Below, in pieces: positions 1-14,355 of a DNA stretch of 64,000 bases. The DNA is from Escherichia whittamii. Its GTDB lineage: Bacteria; Pseudomonadota; Gammaproteobacteria; Enterobacterales; Enterobacteriaceae. The stretch covers positions 183,447-247,446 of the forward strand of contig NZ_JACSQI010000001.1 in assembly GCF_014836715.1 (NCBI RefSeq), given 5' to 3'. Numbering within the stretch: the first letter of the stretch is position 1; each line of letters opens with the position of its first letter. The notes below the pieces were generated by a model that saw only the letters and a list, made by a program, of their open reading frames with translations, did not search any database and was not told where the DNA came from. A program made the position numbers and the translations under genes.

Positions 1-130
1 ACCAATATTGAAAATGTCACACGCAGATAAATTCAACTTTCAATATTGTTAAGTTCCTCACCAATATTGAAAACACGACGTAGCAAAAAGAAATTTTCAA
101 TATTGTTTTATGGATCACCAATATTGAAAG
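1..130. promoter_or_regulatory. CaiF-type binding-site array in the cai-fix control region
   Basis: Two perfect 35-bp sites are visible, each TTTCAATATTG, 13 unconserved bases, then CAATATTGAAA: 38-48/62-72 and 95-105/119-129. A further right-hand half site at 3-13 implies a third site cut by the window edge. The architecture (11-bp inverted repeats spaced by 13 bp) is what I recall for the CaiF activator in the intergenic region between caiT and the divergent fixABCX genes. The fix genes lie outside the window. The repeats are seen directly; the CaiF assignment rests on established knowledge. Confidence 0.85.
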
Positions 131-221
131 TCAGATGCTATTTTTTTACTCAAAAATAGCGATATTCAATTGATTAATAATGAATATTCACATCGATATT
201 CGCTATTTTCAGCCAATAACA

Positions 222-243
222 AAACGTGATAGGCATCACAGAA
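222..243. promoter_or_regulatory. CRP site upstream of caiT
   Basis: The core CGTGA-N6-TCACA (225-240) matches the CRP consensus at nine of ten core positions. CRP is known to be required together with CaiF for anaerobic cai/fix expression. The remaining bases 244-379 are AT-rich leader with no further gene. Confidence 0.7.
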
Positions 244-376
244 CACAGCCAATTGAATACCCATTATGAGTTAGCCATTAACGCGTCAACGAGGTTAATA
301 ATAATTATATTAAATGTTAACAAAAATAAAACAAACGGGAACGCAAAATAAATATTCGTTTTCACAGTGGAATTAA

Positions 377-1894
<1,518 letters not shown>

Positions 1895-1924
1895 TTAACC
1901 CCCAAAATATCAAGAGGTTGAAAG

Positions 1925-3067
1925 ATGGATTTTAATTTGAATGATGAGCAGGAACTGTTTGTCGCCGGTATCCGCGAGTTGATGGCCAGCGAAAACTGGG
2001 AAGCCTATTTTGCCCAGTGCGACCGTGACAGCGTCTACCCGGAACGTTTTGTCAAAGCACTGGCAGATATGGGTATCGATAGCCTGCTGATCCCGGAAGA
2101 GCACGGTGGTCTGGATGCGGGATTCGTCACTCTTGCCGCTGTGTGGATGGAACTGGGTCGTTTGGGGGCGCCAACCTACGTGCTGTACCAGCTGCCGGGC
2201 GGGTTTAACACCTTCCTGCGTGAAGGCACCCAAGAGCAGATCGACAAGATTATGGCGTTTCGCGGCACCGGTAAGCAGATGTGGAACTCAGCGATTACCG
2301 AACCGGGCGCGGGCTCCGACGTGGGTAGCCTGAAAACGACTTATACCCGTAGAGATGGTAAGATTTACCTCAATGGTAGTAAGTGTTTTATTACCAGTAG
2401 CGCCTACACCCCGTACATCGTGGTGATGGCGCGCGACGGGGCTTCTCCGGACAAACCTGTCTACACCGAATGGTTTGTTGATATGAGCAAACCGGGCATC
2501 AAAGTGACCAAACTTGAGAAGCTCGGCCTGCGTATGGATAGCTGCTGTGAAATCACCTTTGACGACGTGGAACTGGACGAGAAAGACATGTTCGGTCGGG
2601 AAGGTAATGGCTTTAACCGCGTCAAAGAAGAGTTCGACCACGAACGTTTCCTGGTAGCCCTCACCAACTACGGTACTGCGATGTGCGCCTTTGAAGATGC
2701 GGCGCGCTACGCCAACCAGCGTGTGCAGTTTGGCGAGGCTATTGGCCGTTTCCAGTTGATTCAGGAAAAATTCGCCCATATGGCGATCAAATTAAACTCC
2801 ATGAAAAACATGCTGTATGAAGCAGCGTGGAAAGCAGACAACGGCACCATCACCTCTGGCGATGCGGCGATGTGTAAATACTTCTGCGCCAACGCGGCGT
2901 TTGAAGTGGTGGACAGCGCAATGCAGGTGTTGGGCGGTGTCGGGATTGCGGGCAACCACCGCATCAGCCGCTTCTGGCGTGACCTGCGTGTAGACCGCGT
3001 CTCCGGGGGATCTGACGAAATGCAGATCCTGACGTTGGGTCGCGCGGTGCTGAAGCAATACCGCTAA
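1925..3067 (+). CDS. caiA: crotonobetainyl-CoA reductase CaiA
   Basis: This is a 380-residue FAD acyl-CoA dehydrogenase-type protein that reduces crotonobetainyl-CoA to gamma-butyrobetainyl-CoA, with electrons thought to come from FixABCX. The N-terminal helical domain, the middle beta domain ([15 protein letters not shown], about 121-135) and the C-terminal helical domain with the flavin-contact segment [10 protein letters not shown] (about 338-347) are all present, and length equals K-12. AAGAGG lies just before the ATG. It is second in the cai operon; an unusually long repeat-filled gap separates it from caiB. Confidence 0.96.
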   Translation: MDFNLNDEQELFVAGIRELMASENWEAYFAQCDRDSVYPERFVKALADMGIDSLLIPEEHGGLDAGFVTLAAVWMELGRLGAPTYVLYQLPGGFNTFLREGTQEQIDKIMAFRGTGKQMWNSAITEPGAGSDVGSLKTTYTRRDGKIYLNGSKCFITSSAYTPYIVVMARDGASPDKPVYTEWFVDMSKPGIKVTKLEKLGLRMDSCCEITFDDVELDEKDMFGREGNGFNRVKEEFDHERFLVALTNYGTAMCAFEDAARYANQRVQFGEAIGRFQLIQEKFAHMAIKLNSMKNMLYEAAWKADNGTITSGDAAMCKYFCANAAFEVVDSAMQVLGGVGIAGNHRISRFWRDLRVDRVSGGSDEMQILTLGRAVLKQYR

Positions 3068-3080
3068 GTCCGTGCGCTGC

Positions 3081-4671
<1,591 letters not shown>

Positions 4672-4743
4672 ACGCGTGGCGCCAGTCGGCTTGCCTGACT
4701 AGCGCCCGCCCAATTACAAACGAACAAAATGGATAGAGGTGCA

Positions 4744-6297
4744 ATGGATATCATTGGCGGACAACATCTACGTCAAATGTGGGACGATCTGGCGGACGTT
4801 TACGGTCATAAAACGGCGCTGATTTGTGAATCCAGCGGTGGAGTCGTTAACCAGTACAGTTATCTTGAGCTAAATCAGGAAATTAACCGTACCGCAAACC
4901 TGTTTTATGCGCTGGGGATCCGCAAAGGCGACAAGGTCGCGCTACATCTCGACAACTGCCCGGAATTTATCTTTTGCTGGTTCGGGCTGGCGAAAATTGG
5001 CGCGATTATGGTGCCGATTAACGCCCGCCTGCTGCGCGAAGAGAGCGCGTGGATCCTGCAAAATAGCCAGGCGTGCCTGCTGGTAACCAGTGCGCAATTT
5101 TATCCTATGTATCGACAGATTCAGCAGGAAGATGTCACGCAGCTGCGACATATTTGCCTGACAGATGTGGCGCTTCCCGCTGAAGATGGCACGAGTTCGT
5201 TTATTCAACTAAAAGATCAACAACCTGCCACTTTGTGCTATGCACCGCCGCTATCAACCGACGATACGGCGGAAATCCTCTTTACCTCCGGCACCACCTC
5301 CCGACCGAAAGGGGTGGTGATTACCCATTACAACCTGCGCTTCGCCGGATACTACTCAGCCTGGCAGTGCGCCCTGCGTGACGATGACGTCTACCTGACG
5401 GTGATGCCTGCGTTTCATATCGATTGCCAGTGTACTGCGGCGATGGCGGCGTTTTCTGCCGGAGCCACCTTTGTGCTGGTCGAGAAATACAGCGCCCGCG
5501 CCTTCTGGGGACAGGTACAGAAGTACCGTGCCACCGTCACCGAATGTATTCCGATGATGATCCGTACGTTGATGGTGCAGCCGCCTTCTGCGAACGATCG
5601 ACAACACTGCCTGCGGGAAGTGATGTTTTATCTCAACCTGTCGGAGCAGGAAAAAGACGCCTTTTGTGAACGCTTCGGCGTTCGCTTGCTGACGTCTTAT
5701 GGGATGACGGAAACCATTGTTGGCATTATCGGCGATCGCCCCGGCGATAAGCGTCGCTGGCCGTCAATTGGTCGTGCAGGTTTTTGCTACGAAGCGGAGA
5801 TCCGCGACGATCACAATCATCCGCTCCCGGCGGGAGAGATCGGCGAAATCTGCATTAAAGGCGAACCGGGGAAAACCATCTTCAAAGAGTACTTTCTCAA
5901 CCCGCAAGCCACAGCCAGAGTCCTGGAAGCCGATGGCTGGCTGCATACTGGCGATACAGGATACCGCGACGAAGAGGGCTTTTTTTACTTCGTCGATCGT
6001 CGCTGCAATATGATTAAACGCGGTGGGGAGAATGTCTCCTGCGTGGAGCTGGAAAATATTATCTCCGCCCATCCGAAAATTCAGGACATTGTGGTTGTTG
6101 GTATTAAAGATTCTATTCGCGATGAAGCTATCAAGGCCTTTGTGGTGCTGAATGAAGGTGAAACATTGAGTGAGGAAGAATTTTTCTGCTTCTGTGAACA
6201 AAATATGGCGAAATTTAAAGTGCCATCTTATCTGGAGATCAGAAAAGATCTGCCACGTAATTGCTCGGGGAAAATAATCAGAAAGAATCTGAAATAA
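4744..6297 (+). CDS. caiC: carnitine/crotonobetaine-CoA ligase CaiC
   Basis: This 517-residue ANL-superfamily (AMP-forming) acyl-CoA ligase activates carnitine, crotonobetaine or gamma-butyrobetaine with ATP and CoA. The AMP-binding P-loop [12 protein letters not shown] (about 178-189), the YGMTE motif, the hinge segment with [10 protein letters not shown] and the C-terminal lysine region ([13 protein letters not shown]) are present. ATG 4744 follows AGAGG at good spacing and gives the K-12 length; an ATG at 4729 has no such site. It is fourth in the cai operon. Confidence 0.95.
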   Translation: MDIIGGQHLRQMWDDLADVYGHKTALICESSGGVVNQYSYLELNQEINRTANLFYALGIRKGDKVALHLDNCPEFIFCWFGLAKIGAIMVPINARLLREESAWILQNSQACLLVTSAQFYPMYRQIQQEDVTQLRHICLTDVALPAEDGTSSFIQLKDQQPATLCYAPPLSTDDTAEILFTSGTTSRPKGVVITHYNLRFAGYYSAWQCALRDDDVYLTVMPAFHIDCQCTAAMAAFSAGATFVLVEKYSARAFWGQVQKYRATVTECIPMMIRTLMVQPPSANDRQHCLREVMFYLNLSEQEKDAFCERFGVRLLTSYGMTETIVGIIGDRPGDKRRWPSIGRAGFCYEAEIRDDHNHPLPAGEIGEICIKGEPGKTIFKEYFLNPQATARVLEADGWLHTGDTGYRDEEGFFYFVDRRCNMIKRGGENVSCVELENIISAHPKIQDIVVVGIKDSIRDEAIKAFVVLNEGETLSEEEFFCFCEQNMAKFKVPSYLEIRKDLPRNCSGKIIRKNLK

Positions 6298-6406
6298 ACA
6301 TAATGGCAGGGAATTATCCTGTCAGACAATAATCACGCTCTAAAATAATATGCATTTTTTTGCAGGGATGTCGTCGTCCCTGAAAAAGTAAAAATGGAGA
6401 AAAGGA

Positions 6407-7192
6407 ATGAGTGAATCATTACATCTGACCCGCAATGGATCAATTCTGGAAATTACCCTTGATCGCCCAAAAGCGAATGCTATTGATGCAAAAACCAGCT
6501 TTGAGATGGGCGAAGTATTTCTTAATTTCCGTGACGATCCGCAATTGCGTGTCGCTATTATTACCGGAGCCGGAGAGAAATTCTTCTCTGCCGGCTGGGA
6601 TTTAAAAGCGGCAGCAGAAGGCGAAGCGCCGGATGCTGACTTTGGGCCTGGCGGTTTTGCAGGATTAACCGAAATTTTCAATCTGGATAAACCGGTCATC
6701 GCTGCCGTGAACGGCTACGCTTTTGGCGGCGGCTTTGAACTGGCGTTGGCGGCAGATTTTATTGTCTGTGCGGAGAACGCCAGCTTCGCCCTGCCGGAAG
6801 CCAAACTGGGTATTGTCCCGGACAGCGGCGGCGTGCTGCGCCTGCCGAAGATCCTGCCGCCTGCCATTGTCAATGAAATGGTGATGACCGGCAGACGGAT
6901 GAGCGCAGAAGAGGCGCTGCGCTGGGGGGTAGTCAACCGCGTGGTTAGCCAGGCGGAACTGATGGACAACGCCCGTGAACTGGCACAGCAGCTGGTTGAC
7001 AGCGCCCCACTGGCGATTGCGGCACTGAAAGAGATTTATCGCACTACCAGCGAAATGGCGGTAGAAGAAGCGTATCGCTATATTCGCAGCGGCGTGTTGA
7101 AACACTATCCATCGGTTCTGCATTCGGAAGATGCCATTGAAGGGCCGCTGGCGTTTGCCGAGAAGCGTAATCCGGTGTGGAAAGGACGTTAA
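6407..7192 (+). CDS. caiD: carnitinyl-CoA dehydratase CaiD
   Basis: This 261-residue crotonase (enoyl-CoA hydratase) family enzyme interconverts L-carnitinyl-CoA and crotonobetainyl-CoA. The oxyanion-hole segments (AGWDLKAAA about 64-72, [17 protein letters not shown] about 102-118) and the acidic residue in [14 protein letters not shown] are visible. A GAGAAAAGGA ribosome site precedes the ATG. Length matches K-12. The 109-bp gap after caiC holds no gene; caiE begins 5 bp after the stop. Confidence 0.96.
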   Translation: MSESLHLTRNGSILEITLDRPKANAIDAKTSFEMGEVFLNFRDDPQLRVAIITGAGEKFFSAGWDLKAAAEGEAPDADFGPGGFAGLTEIFNLDKPVIAAVNGYAFGGGFELALAADFIVCAENASFALPEAKLGIVPDSGGVLRLPKILPPAIVNEMVMTGRRMSAEEALRWGVVNRVVSQAELMDNARELAQQLVDSAPLAIAALKEIYRTTSEMAVEEAYRYIRSGVLKHYPSVLHSEDAIEGPLAFAEKRNPVWKGR

Positions 7193-7197
7193 TAACC

Positions 7198-7788
7198 GTG
7201 AGCTATTACGCCTTTGAGGGATTAATTCCGGTGGTTCACCCGACGGCGTTTGTCCATCCCAGCGCGGTGTTAATTGGCGATGTGATTGTGGGAGCCGGTG
7301 TTTACATCGGTCCCCTCGCCTCACTGCGCGGTGATTACGGACGGTTGATTGTGCAAGCGGGAGCCAATATTCAGGACGGCTGCATCATGCACGGCTACTG
7401 CGCCACAGACACCATTGTGGGGGAAAACGGTCATATCGGTCATGGTGCAATCCTGCATGGCTGCGTGATTGGTCGTGATGCATTGGTCGGGATGAACAGC
7501 GTGATTATGGATGGCGCGGTCATTGGCGAAGAGAGCATTGTTGCCGCCATGAGCTTTGTCAAAGCGGGCTTTAGTGGCGAGAAACGCCAGTTGTTGATGG
7601 GTACGCCAGCCCGCGCGGTGCGCAGTGTTAGTGACGACGAGCTACACTGGAAACGGTTGAATACCAAAGAGTATCAGGATCTAGTTGGGCGCTGCCATAC
7701 AGCGTTACATGAAACGCAGCCATTGAGGCAAATGGAGGAAAATCGCCCCCGTTTGCAGGGGACGACGGATGTGACGCCAAAGCGATAG
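7198..7788 (+). CDS. caiE: carnitine operon protein CaiE
   Basis: This 196-residue left-handed beta-helix protein has hexapeptide repeats ([IV]GxxxxI pattern from about residue 15 to 130) and belongs to the gamma-carbonic-anhydrase/PaaY-like acetyltransferase family. It is reported to boost CaiB and CaiD activity, possibly through cofactor provision; the exact reaction is unsettled. The start is a GTG at 7198, five bases after the caiD stop, giving the K-12 length; an ATG at 7177 would overlap caiD. It is last in the operon and is followed by a REP hairpin. Confidence 0.92.
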   Translation: MSYYAFEGLIPVVHPTAFVHPSAVLIGDVIVGAGVYIGPLASLRGDYGRLIVQAGANIQDGCIMHGYCATDTIVGENGHIGHGAILHGCVIGRDALVGMNSVIMDGAVIGEESIVAAMSFVKAGFSGEKRQLLMGTPARAVRSVSDDELHWKRLNTKEYQDLVGRCHTALHETQPLRQMEENRPRLQGTTDVTPKR

Positions 7789-7792
7789 CTGT

Positions 7793-7880
7793 CGGATGCG
7801 GCGTAAACGCCTTATCCAACCTGGCTGGAAAACACCCCGTAGGCCGGATAAGATGCGCCAGCATCGCATCCGGCGAACTG
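7793..7880. repeat. REP pair (BIME) after caiE
   Basis: An inverted REP pair (CGGATGCGGCGTAAACGCCTTATCC and GTAGGCCGGATAAGATGCG...GCATCCGGCG in part) sits between the convergent caiE and caiF genes. It may protect both transcripts at their 3' ends. Confidence 0.85.
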
Positions 7881-7905
7881 GCCGCGCGGTATCAAGGAGA
7901 TTAAA

Positions 7906-8301
7906 TTAACGACGCATGCTCTTCGACAACATCATCTGCCACTTCTGCTCGCGGTTAAGTTCCGTGAGCGGAACAGCTGGAATACGCGGCGTCTTTCTTA
8001 CACCGACTAATTTTTCCCGACTGTTATTGCGCAGGCGCGCGTAAATTTGCTCATCGATATCGACCACTTTTACCAGTCGCTGACACTGGCATCCCCGTCC
8101 TTCCAGCTTATTAGGGATCATCTTAACTTCGCAGCTTATTTCTGTGACTTCCGACAGAATATAAGTCAGGGTATTAATCGCCTTGCTGTGTTCAATATCG
8201 AAATGAATAGAGATCTCTCTTGCTATCACCCAACGATTTTCAGCCATCATCCATTCGGCGATTAACAAATAGAGTGGTTTTTCAACACATCCTTCACACA
8301 T
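7906..8301 (-). CDS. caiF: transcriptional activator of the cai operon CaiF
   Basis: This is a 131-residue DNA-binding activator with an N-terminal winged-helix-like region (IAEWMMAENRWVIAREISIHFDI) and a basic C-terminal tail. CaiF binds between caiT and fixA and activates both operons in the presence of carnitine and absence of oxygen. The start at 8301 is preceded by GGAG and gives K-12 length; the upstream in-frame ATG at 8400 adds a hydrophobic stretch not found in K-12. The gene converges on caiE. The 260 bp upstream to carB carry its promoter and the carB terminator. Confidence 0.93.
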   Translation of the reverse strand: MCEGCVEKPLYLLIAEWMMAENRWVIAREISIHFDIEHSKAINTLTYILSEVTEISCEVKMIPNKLEGRGCQCQRLVKVVDIDEQIYARLRNNSREKLVGVRKTPRIPAVPLTELNREQKWQMMLSKSMRR

Positions 8302-8480
8302 ACGAACTCCAGTTTCACAAATTAAAAGACTGGCTATGACTCGTTTTGAAGCAATTAAACAAAGCCATATTAAAATTGTGGATATATCGATAGTATGCAA
8401 CCTAACGAAGGATTAGTGTGAGCAAAATCCTGCTTACGCCATCAAAAATATGAATTCCAACAAAGTTTTGCTTTACAGGT

Positions 8481-8552
8481 AAAAAAAACGGTCCTCTTTC
8501 GAGAACCGTATTAGTTATTCGATCAAAATGGCGGATAAAACATATCCGCCAT
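8481..8552 (-). terminator. carB terminator and adjacent hairpin
   Basis: On the minus strand, a 9-bp stem (8488-8496 with 8501-8509, loop GAAA) is followed by an eight-T run at 8481-8488, a typical intrinsic terminator for carAB. Just before it lies a second perfect hairpin, ATGGCGGATA/TATCCGCCAT, at 8528-8552. Confidence 0.85.
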
Positions 8553-8561
8553 CACACGCTA

Positions 8562-11500
8562 TTATTTGATCTGTGCGTGCATTTCCTGCACCGAAATAAC
8601 TTTTTCGGTCGCATCGGCATTCAGCGCCATCGCGGTGGCGAAACCGCCGTTCAGCGTGGTGTCGTAATGCACTTTATATTGCAGCGCACTGCGACGAATC
8701 ACGCGGGAGTCTTCTATCGCGCGGCGACCTGAAGTGGTGTTGATGATGTAGGTGTATTCGCCATTCTTAATACGGTCCTGAATGTGCGGACGACCTTCAT
8801 GCACTTTGTTTACCAGACGCGGATTGATACCCGCTTCGCCCAGCACAATCGCCGTACCGTGGGTTGCATCCAGCTCGAAGCCCTGTTTCAACAGTTTTGC
8901 TGCCAGATCCACCACGCGCTCTTTGTCGCCTTCACGCACAGAGAGCAGCGCACGGCCCTGTTTCTTCATGGTGGAGTTGCTGCCCAGCTGCGCTTTGGCA
9001 AACGCTTCAGCGAAAGTGCGACCGACGCCCATCACTTCCCCGGTAGAGCGCATTTCTGGCCCTAACAGCGGGTCAACGCCCGGGAATTTGTTGAACGGCA
9101 GCACCACTTCTTTCACCGAGTAATACGGCGGGATGACTTCTTTGGTCACGCCCTGCTCGGCCAGCGTTTTGCCTGCCATTACGCGCGCTGCCACTTTCGC
9201 CAGCGGTACGCCGGTGGCTTTGGAGACGAACGGAACGGTACGCGCCGCACGCGGGTTAACTTCAATCAGGTAGACTTCGTTGTTTTTCACCGCAAACTGC
9301 ACGTTCATCAGGCCGCGCACCTGCAATTCGAAGGCCAGTTTCTGCACCTGTTGGCGCATCACATCCTGAATTTCCTGACTTAAGGTGTAGGCTGGCAGAG
9401 AACATGCAGAGTCACCGGAGTGCACGCCCGCCTGCTCGATGTGTTCCATTATGCCGCCAATCAACACCATTTCGCCGTCGCAGATGGCGTCCACGTCCAC
9501 TTCTACCGCGTCATCAAGGAAGTGGTCCAGCAGTACCGGAGCATCGTTAGACACGCTCACCGCCGTCTGGAAGTAGCGACGCAGGTCGGCTTCATCGTAG
9601 ACGATTTCCATCGCCCGACCGCCGAGAACGTAAGACGGGCGCACCACCAGCGGGTAGCCAATCTCTTTCGCCTTCTCTACTGCCATCTCAATAGCGGTAA
9701 CGGTAGCGTTAGCTGGTTGCTTCAGTTTCAGACGGTCAACCGCATGCTGGAAGCGTTCACGGTCTTCTGCACGGTCGATAGCATCCGGGCTGGTGCCAAT
9801 AACCGGCACGCCAGCGGCTTCCAGCGCGCGTGCCAGTTTCAGCGGGGTCTGACCGCCGTACTGGACGATAACGCCTTTCGGCTTCTCGATACGCACGATT
9901 TCCAGCACATCTTCCAGGGTTACCGGCTCGAAGTAGAGACGGTCTGAAGTGTCGTAGTCGGTAGAAACGGTTTCCGGGTTACAGTTAACCATAATGGTCT
10001 CAAAACCGTCTTCACGCAGCGCCAGCGAGGCGTGTACGCAGCAGTAGTCGAATTCGATACCCTGACCGATACGGTTCGGGCCGCCGCCAAGGACCATGAT
10101 TTTGTCACGGGTGGACGGGTTGGATTCGCACTCATCTTCGTACGTGGAGTACATGTATGCCGTGTCGGTGGCGAATTCTGCCGCGCAGGTATCCACACGT
10201 TTGTAGACCGGGTGCAGGTTGTACTGGTCACGAAGCTTGCGGATTTCCGCTTCGCGCACGCCCGCCAGTTTAGCCAGACGCGCATCGGCAAAGCCTTTGC
10301 GTTTTAGCTGGCGCAGGAAGTCCGCGTCGAGGCCGTTGATACCAACTTCCGCCACTTTCTCTTCCAGGCGCACCAGTTCTTCAATTTGTACCAGGAACCA
10401 GCGGTCAATGTTGGTCAGGTTAAAGACGCCATCGACAGACAGGCCCGCGCGGAAAGCATCGGCGATGTACCAGATACGCTCTGCGCCTGCATCTTTCAGT
10501 TCGCGGCGGATTTTGGTCAGGGCTTCCGGATCATCAAGGCTCACTTTCGGATCGAAACCAGTCGCACCGACTTCCAGACCGCGCAGGGCTTTTTGCAGGG
10601 ATTCCTGTTGCGTGCGACCAATCGCCATCACTTCACCAACCGATTTCATCTGGGTGGTCAGACGGTCGTTCGCACCTGCGAATTTCTCGAAGTTGAAGCG
10701 AGGAATTTTGGTCACCACGTAGTCGATGGACGGCTCGAAGGAGGCCGGAGTACGCCCGCCAGTGATGTCGTTCATCAGTTCGTCGAGGGTGTAACCAACC
10801 GCCAGTTTCGCCGCCACTTTGGCAATCGGGAAGCCGGTCGCTTTTGAAGCCAGCGCCGAAGAACGCGACACACGCGGGTTCATTTCGATAACAATCAGAC
10901 GACCGTTTTTCGGGTTAACCGCAAACTGGACGTTGGACCCGCCAGTTTCAACGCCGATTTCACGCAGCACCGCCATCGAGGCGTTACGCATGATTTGATA
11001 TTCTTTGTCAGTCAGCGTCTGGGCTGGTGCCACGGTGATGGAGTCACCAGTGTGGATGCCCATCGCATCGAAGTTTTCGATAGAGCAGACGATGATGCAG
11101 TTGTCGTTTTTATCACGCACAACTTCCATCTCGTACTCTTTCCAGCCGATCAGCGACTCATCAATCAGCAGCTCTTTGGTTGGGGAGAGATCCAGACCGC
11201 GGGCGCAAATTTCTTCAAATTCTTCGCGGTTATAGGCGATACCGCCACCGCTACCGCCCATGGTAAAGGATGGGCGAATAATGCACGGGAAGCCAACGTC
11301 AGCGGCAACCGCCAGGGCTTCTTCCATCGTGTGTGCGATACCAGAACGCGCGGTTTCGAGGCCGATTTTCTTCATCGCAACATCGAAACGGCGGCGGTCT
11401 TCTGCTTTATCAATCGCGTCGGCGGTAGCACCAATCATGGTGACGCCGAACTCTTCCAGCACGCCCTGACGCTCAAGTTCCAGCGCGCAGTTCAGCGCCG

Positions 11501-11780
11501 TTTGGCCGCCCATCGTCGGCAGCACCGCGTCCGGACGCTCTTTTTCAATAATCTTGCGTACCACTTCCCAGTGAATCGGCTCGATGTAGGTCGCATCGGC
11601 CATTTCCGGGTCGGTCATGATGGTCGCAGGGTTGGAGTTCACCAGAATGACGCGGTACCCCTCTTCGCGCAGGGCTTTACATGCTTGTGCGCCAGAGTAG
11701 TCAAACTCACACGCCTGACCGATAACAATCGGGCCCGCACCCAGAATCAGGATACTTTTTATATCTGTACGTTTTGGCAT
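8562..11780 (-). CDS. carB: carbamoyl-phosphate synthase large chain CarB
   Basis: This 1072-residue ATP-grasp enzyme combines bicarbonate, ammonia from CarA and two ATP into carbamoyl phosphate for pyrimidines and arginine. Two homologous ATP-grasp halves are evident (repeated [14 protein letters not shown] and [13 protein letters not shown]), followed by the C-terminal allosteric domain that binds UMP, IMP and ornithine. It is one residue shorter than my recollection of K-12, at [10 protein letters not shown] near residue 554, an inter-domain region. It follows carA by 17 bp. Confidence 0.97.
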   Translation of the reverse strand: MPKRTDIKSILILGAGPIVIGQACEFDYSGAQACKALREEGYRVILVNSNPATIMTDPEMADATYIEPIHWEVVRKIIEKERPDAVLPTMGGQTALNCALELERQGVLEEFGVTMIGATADAIDKAEDRRRFDVAMKKIGLETARSGIAHTMEEALAVAADVGFPCIIRPSFTMGGSGGGIAYNREEFEEICARGLDLSPTKELLIDESLIGWKEYEMEVVRDKNDNCIIVCSIENFDAMGIHTGDSITVAPAQTLTDKEYQIMRNASMAVLREIGVETGGSNVQFAVNPKNGRLIVIEMNPRVSRSSALASKATGFPIAKVAAKLAVGYTLDELMNDITGGRTPASFEPSIDYVVTKIPRFNFEKFAGANDRLTTQMKSVGEVMAIGRTQQESLQKALRGLEVGATGFDPKVSLDDPEALTKIRRELKDAGAERIWYIADAFRAGLSVDGVFNLTNIDRWFLVQIEELVRLEEKVAEVGINGLDADFLRQLKRKGFADARLAKLAGVREAEIRKLRDQYNLHPVYKRVDTCAAEFATDTAYMYSTYEDECESNPSTRDKIMVLGGGPNRIGQGIEFDYCCVHASLALREDGFETIMVNCNPETVSTDYDTSDRLYFEPVTLEDVLEIVRIEKPKGVIVQYGGQTPLKLARALEAAGVPVIGTSPDAIDRAEDRERFQHAVDRLKLKQPANATVTAIEMAVEKAKEIGYPLVVRPSYVLGGRAMEIVYDEADLRRYFQTAVSVSNDAPVLLDHFLDDAVEVDVDAICDGEMVLIGGIMEHIEQAGVHSGDSACSLPAYTLSQEIQDVMRQQVQKLAFELQVRGLMNVQFAVKNNEVYLIEVNPRAARTVPFVSKATGVPLAKVAARVMAGKTLAEQGVTKEVIPPYYSVKEVVLPFNKFPGVDPLLGPEMRSTGEVMGVGRTFAEAFAKAQLGSNSTMKKQGRALLSVREGDKERVVDLAAKLLKQGFELDATHGTAIVLGEAGINPRLVNKVHEGRPHIQDRIKNGEYTYIINTTSGRRAIEDSRVIRRSALQYKVHYDTTLNGGFATAMALNADATEKVISVQEMHAQIK

Positions 11781-11797
11781 GGCTCTTTTACTCCTGA

Positions 11798-12946
11798 TTA
11801 CTTAGCGGTTTTACGGTACTGCTCAATTAACTCGATAAAGTGGTCGAACAACGGCGCTGCGTCGTGCGGCCCCGGGCTGGCTTCAGGGTGGCCCTGGAAG
11901 CTGAACGCCGGTTTATCGGTGCGATGAATCCCCTGTAACGTACCGTCGAACAGGGATTTATGCGTAACACGCAGGTTTGTAGGTAATGTTGCTTCGTCCA
12001 CCGCAAAACCGTGGTTCTGGGCGGTAATCATCACCACGTTTTTCTCCACATCTTTAACCGGATGGTTGCCGCCGTGGTGACCAAATTTCATTTTGATGGT
12101 CTTCGCACCGCTCGCCAGCGCCAGCAGCTGATGACCGAGGCAAATGCCAAATACCGGAATATCGGTTTCGAGGAATTTCTGGATGGCGGTAATAGCGTAA
12201 TCGCACGGGGCCGGGTCGCCAGGACCGTTGGAGAGGAAGATGCCGTCCGGATTCATTTTCAGCACATCTTCCGCAGAGGTTTGCGCCGGAACGATGGTCA
12301 GGCGACAGCCTCTGTCCACCAGCATCCGCAGGATGTTGCGTTTGGCGCCGAAATCATAAGCCACGACGTGGAACGGCAACTCGTCTTCTTTTTTCGCTTC
12401 TGGCAGACCGCCGGTCAGCGTCCAGCTCCCTTGTGTCCAGCTATAGGTTTCTGCGGTGGTCACTTCTTTTGCCAGATCCATGCCGTTCAGACCTGGGAAC
12501 GCGCGGGCTTTTTCTAACGCCAGCGCCGCATCCGGGTTATCGCCCGCGATAATGCAGCCATTCTGTGCGCCTTTCTCGCGCAGTAAACGCGTCAGCTTAC
12601 GGGTATCGATATCGGCAATCGCCACGATGTTATGGCGTTTCAGGTAAGAAGAGAGGTCTTCGGTATTACGGAAGTTGCTGGCAATCAACGGCAGGTCGCG
12701 AATCACCAGACCTTGTGCATGTACCTGAGAAGATTCTTCATCGGCGTCATTAGTGCCGACATTGCCAATATGGGGATAAGTAAGAGTAACGATTTGACGA
12801 GAATAGGAAGGATCAGTGAGGATTTCTTGATAACCGGTCATTGAAGTATTGAAAACGACTTCCCCAACCGCCGAACCTGTTGCCCCTATGGCCCGACCGT
12901 GAAACTGGGTTCCGTCTTCCAGAACCAATAGCGCTGACTTAATCAA
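11798..12946 (-). CDS. carA: carbamoyl-phosphate synthase small chain CarA
   Basis: This 382-residue glutaminase subunit delivers ammonia to CarB. It has an N-terminal CPSase domain and a C-terminal class I glutamine amidotransferase domain with the nucleophile Cys in FGICLGHQ (about 269) and the His-x-Glu pair in QGHPEASPG (about 353-355). I placed the start at a TTG (12946) behind GGAGGGTG, as in K-12; an ATG at 12973 would lie inside the ArgR-box region and has no ribosome site. Confidence 0.95.
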   Translation of the reverse strand: MIKSALLVLEDGTQFHGRAIGATGSAVGEVVFNTSMTGYQEILTDPSYSRQIVTLTYPHIGNVGTNDADEESSQVHAQGLVIRDLPLIASNFRNTEDLSSYLKRHNIVAIADIDTRKLTRLLREKGAQNGCIIAGDNPDAALALEKARAFPGLNGMDLAKEVTTAETYSWTQGSWTLTGGLPEAKKEDELPFHVVAYDFGAKRNILRMLVDRGCRLTIVPAQTSAEDVLKMNPDGIFLSNGPGDPAPCDYAITAIQKFLETDIPVFGICLGHQLLALASGAKTIKMKFGHHGGNHPVKDVEKNVVMITAQNHGFAVDEATLPTNLRVTHKSLFDGTLQGIHRTDKPAFSFQGHPEASPGPHDAAPLFDHFIELIEQYRKTAK

Positions 12947-12956
12947 AACACCCTCC

Positions 12957-12995
12957 AGAGAATATTCACTCACTTTATTTGCATATTAATTCACA
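12957..12995 (-). promoter_or_regulatory. tandem ARG boxes at carAB promoter P2
   Basis: Two 18-bp ARG-box-like palindromes, AGTGAGTGAATATTCTCT (12957-12974) and TGTGAATTAATATGCAAA (12978-12995), both read on the minus strand, are separated by 3 bp, the standard ArgR hexamer arrangement. ArgR represses the downstream carAB promoter P2 when arginine is plentiful. Confidence 0.8.
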
Positions 12996-13040
12996 GTAAT
13001 GACGTAAATCAATGCAAATCTGCTTACCGACGAATTTCTG

Positions 13041-13081
13041 GCAAACGGCGGCATTCTGGATATAAGTGCGCTAAAAGTCAA
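13041..13081 (-). promoter_or_regulatory. carAB promoter P1 with UTP-sensitive start
   Basis: On the minus strand, TTGACT (13076-13081) and CAGAAT (13053-13058) are spaced by 17 bp, and transcription would begin six bases later at GTTTGC (13046-13041). Reiterative UTP incorporation at a GUUUGC start is the known pyrimidine control of this promoter. Confidence 0.7.
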
Positions 13082-13166
13082 CTTAATGGCGGGATTTTTT
13101 ATGTTATTTTATTGCTCATGCATGTTTTAATGGCATTAACCGACAAAAAGATCAGCTAACTCTGTC

Positions 13167-13182
13167 TGGAAAACGCTTGCGC
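13167..13182. promoter_or_regulatory. PurR box upstream of carAB P1
   Basis: The minus strand reads GCGCAAGCGTTTTCCA, matching the PurR consensus (ANGCAANCGNTTNCNT) at all inner positions. It lies about 125 bp upstream of the P1 start, agreeing with the reported purine repression of P1. The rest of 13190-13402 is AT-rich and I see no gene in it; IHF and PepA sites are expected there but I cannot place them. Confidence 0.65.
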
Positions 13183-13402
13183 AGTGAGAAGAATGCATTC
13201 AACAGATGCGGCACGATAAAAAGTGGACCAAATGGTCAAAATTTACATTAAAACAACAAAAACAAACGACAAAAGATCTATTTTTTACCACTTTTCATTA
13301 AAACATGATTAAAATAATCAAAATAAAAGGCCTTAAAAATAAAGACCTTTAAAATCATAAAATTAAATGAGTTATTTTTGCATCAATAGCAATGTTTAAT
13401 TG

Positions 13403-14239
<837 letters not shown>

Positions 14240-14355
14240 TTAATTTTGCGTAAACCGTTTCAGAGTACCCAGCGTATCGCGACGCTGCCAGCGAAAAACG
14301 GCGATAATTAGAATTAAATGTAAAACAGGAGGTGTCATCAGCAAAACCGTTGAAA

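Noticed and set aside
1..130. CRISPR-like repeats
   Set aside because: The repeats are inverted pairs with a fixed 13-bp gap and match regulator sites; there are no spacers of CRISPR length.
10995..11927. 310-codon frame antisense to carB and carA
   Set aside because: It crosses the carA-carB junction opposite two certain genes and shows no domain or start signal.
12947..12973. Upstream ATG start for carA
   Set aside because: It overlaps the ARG box and lacks a ribosome site, whereas the TTG at 12946 follows GGAGGGTG.
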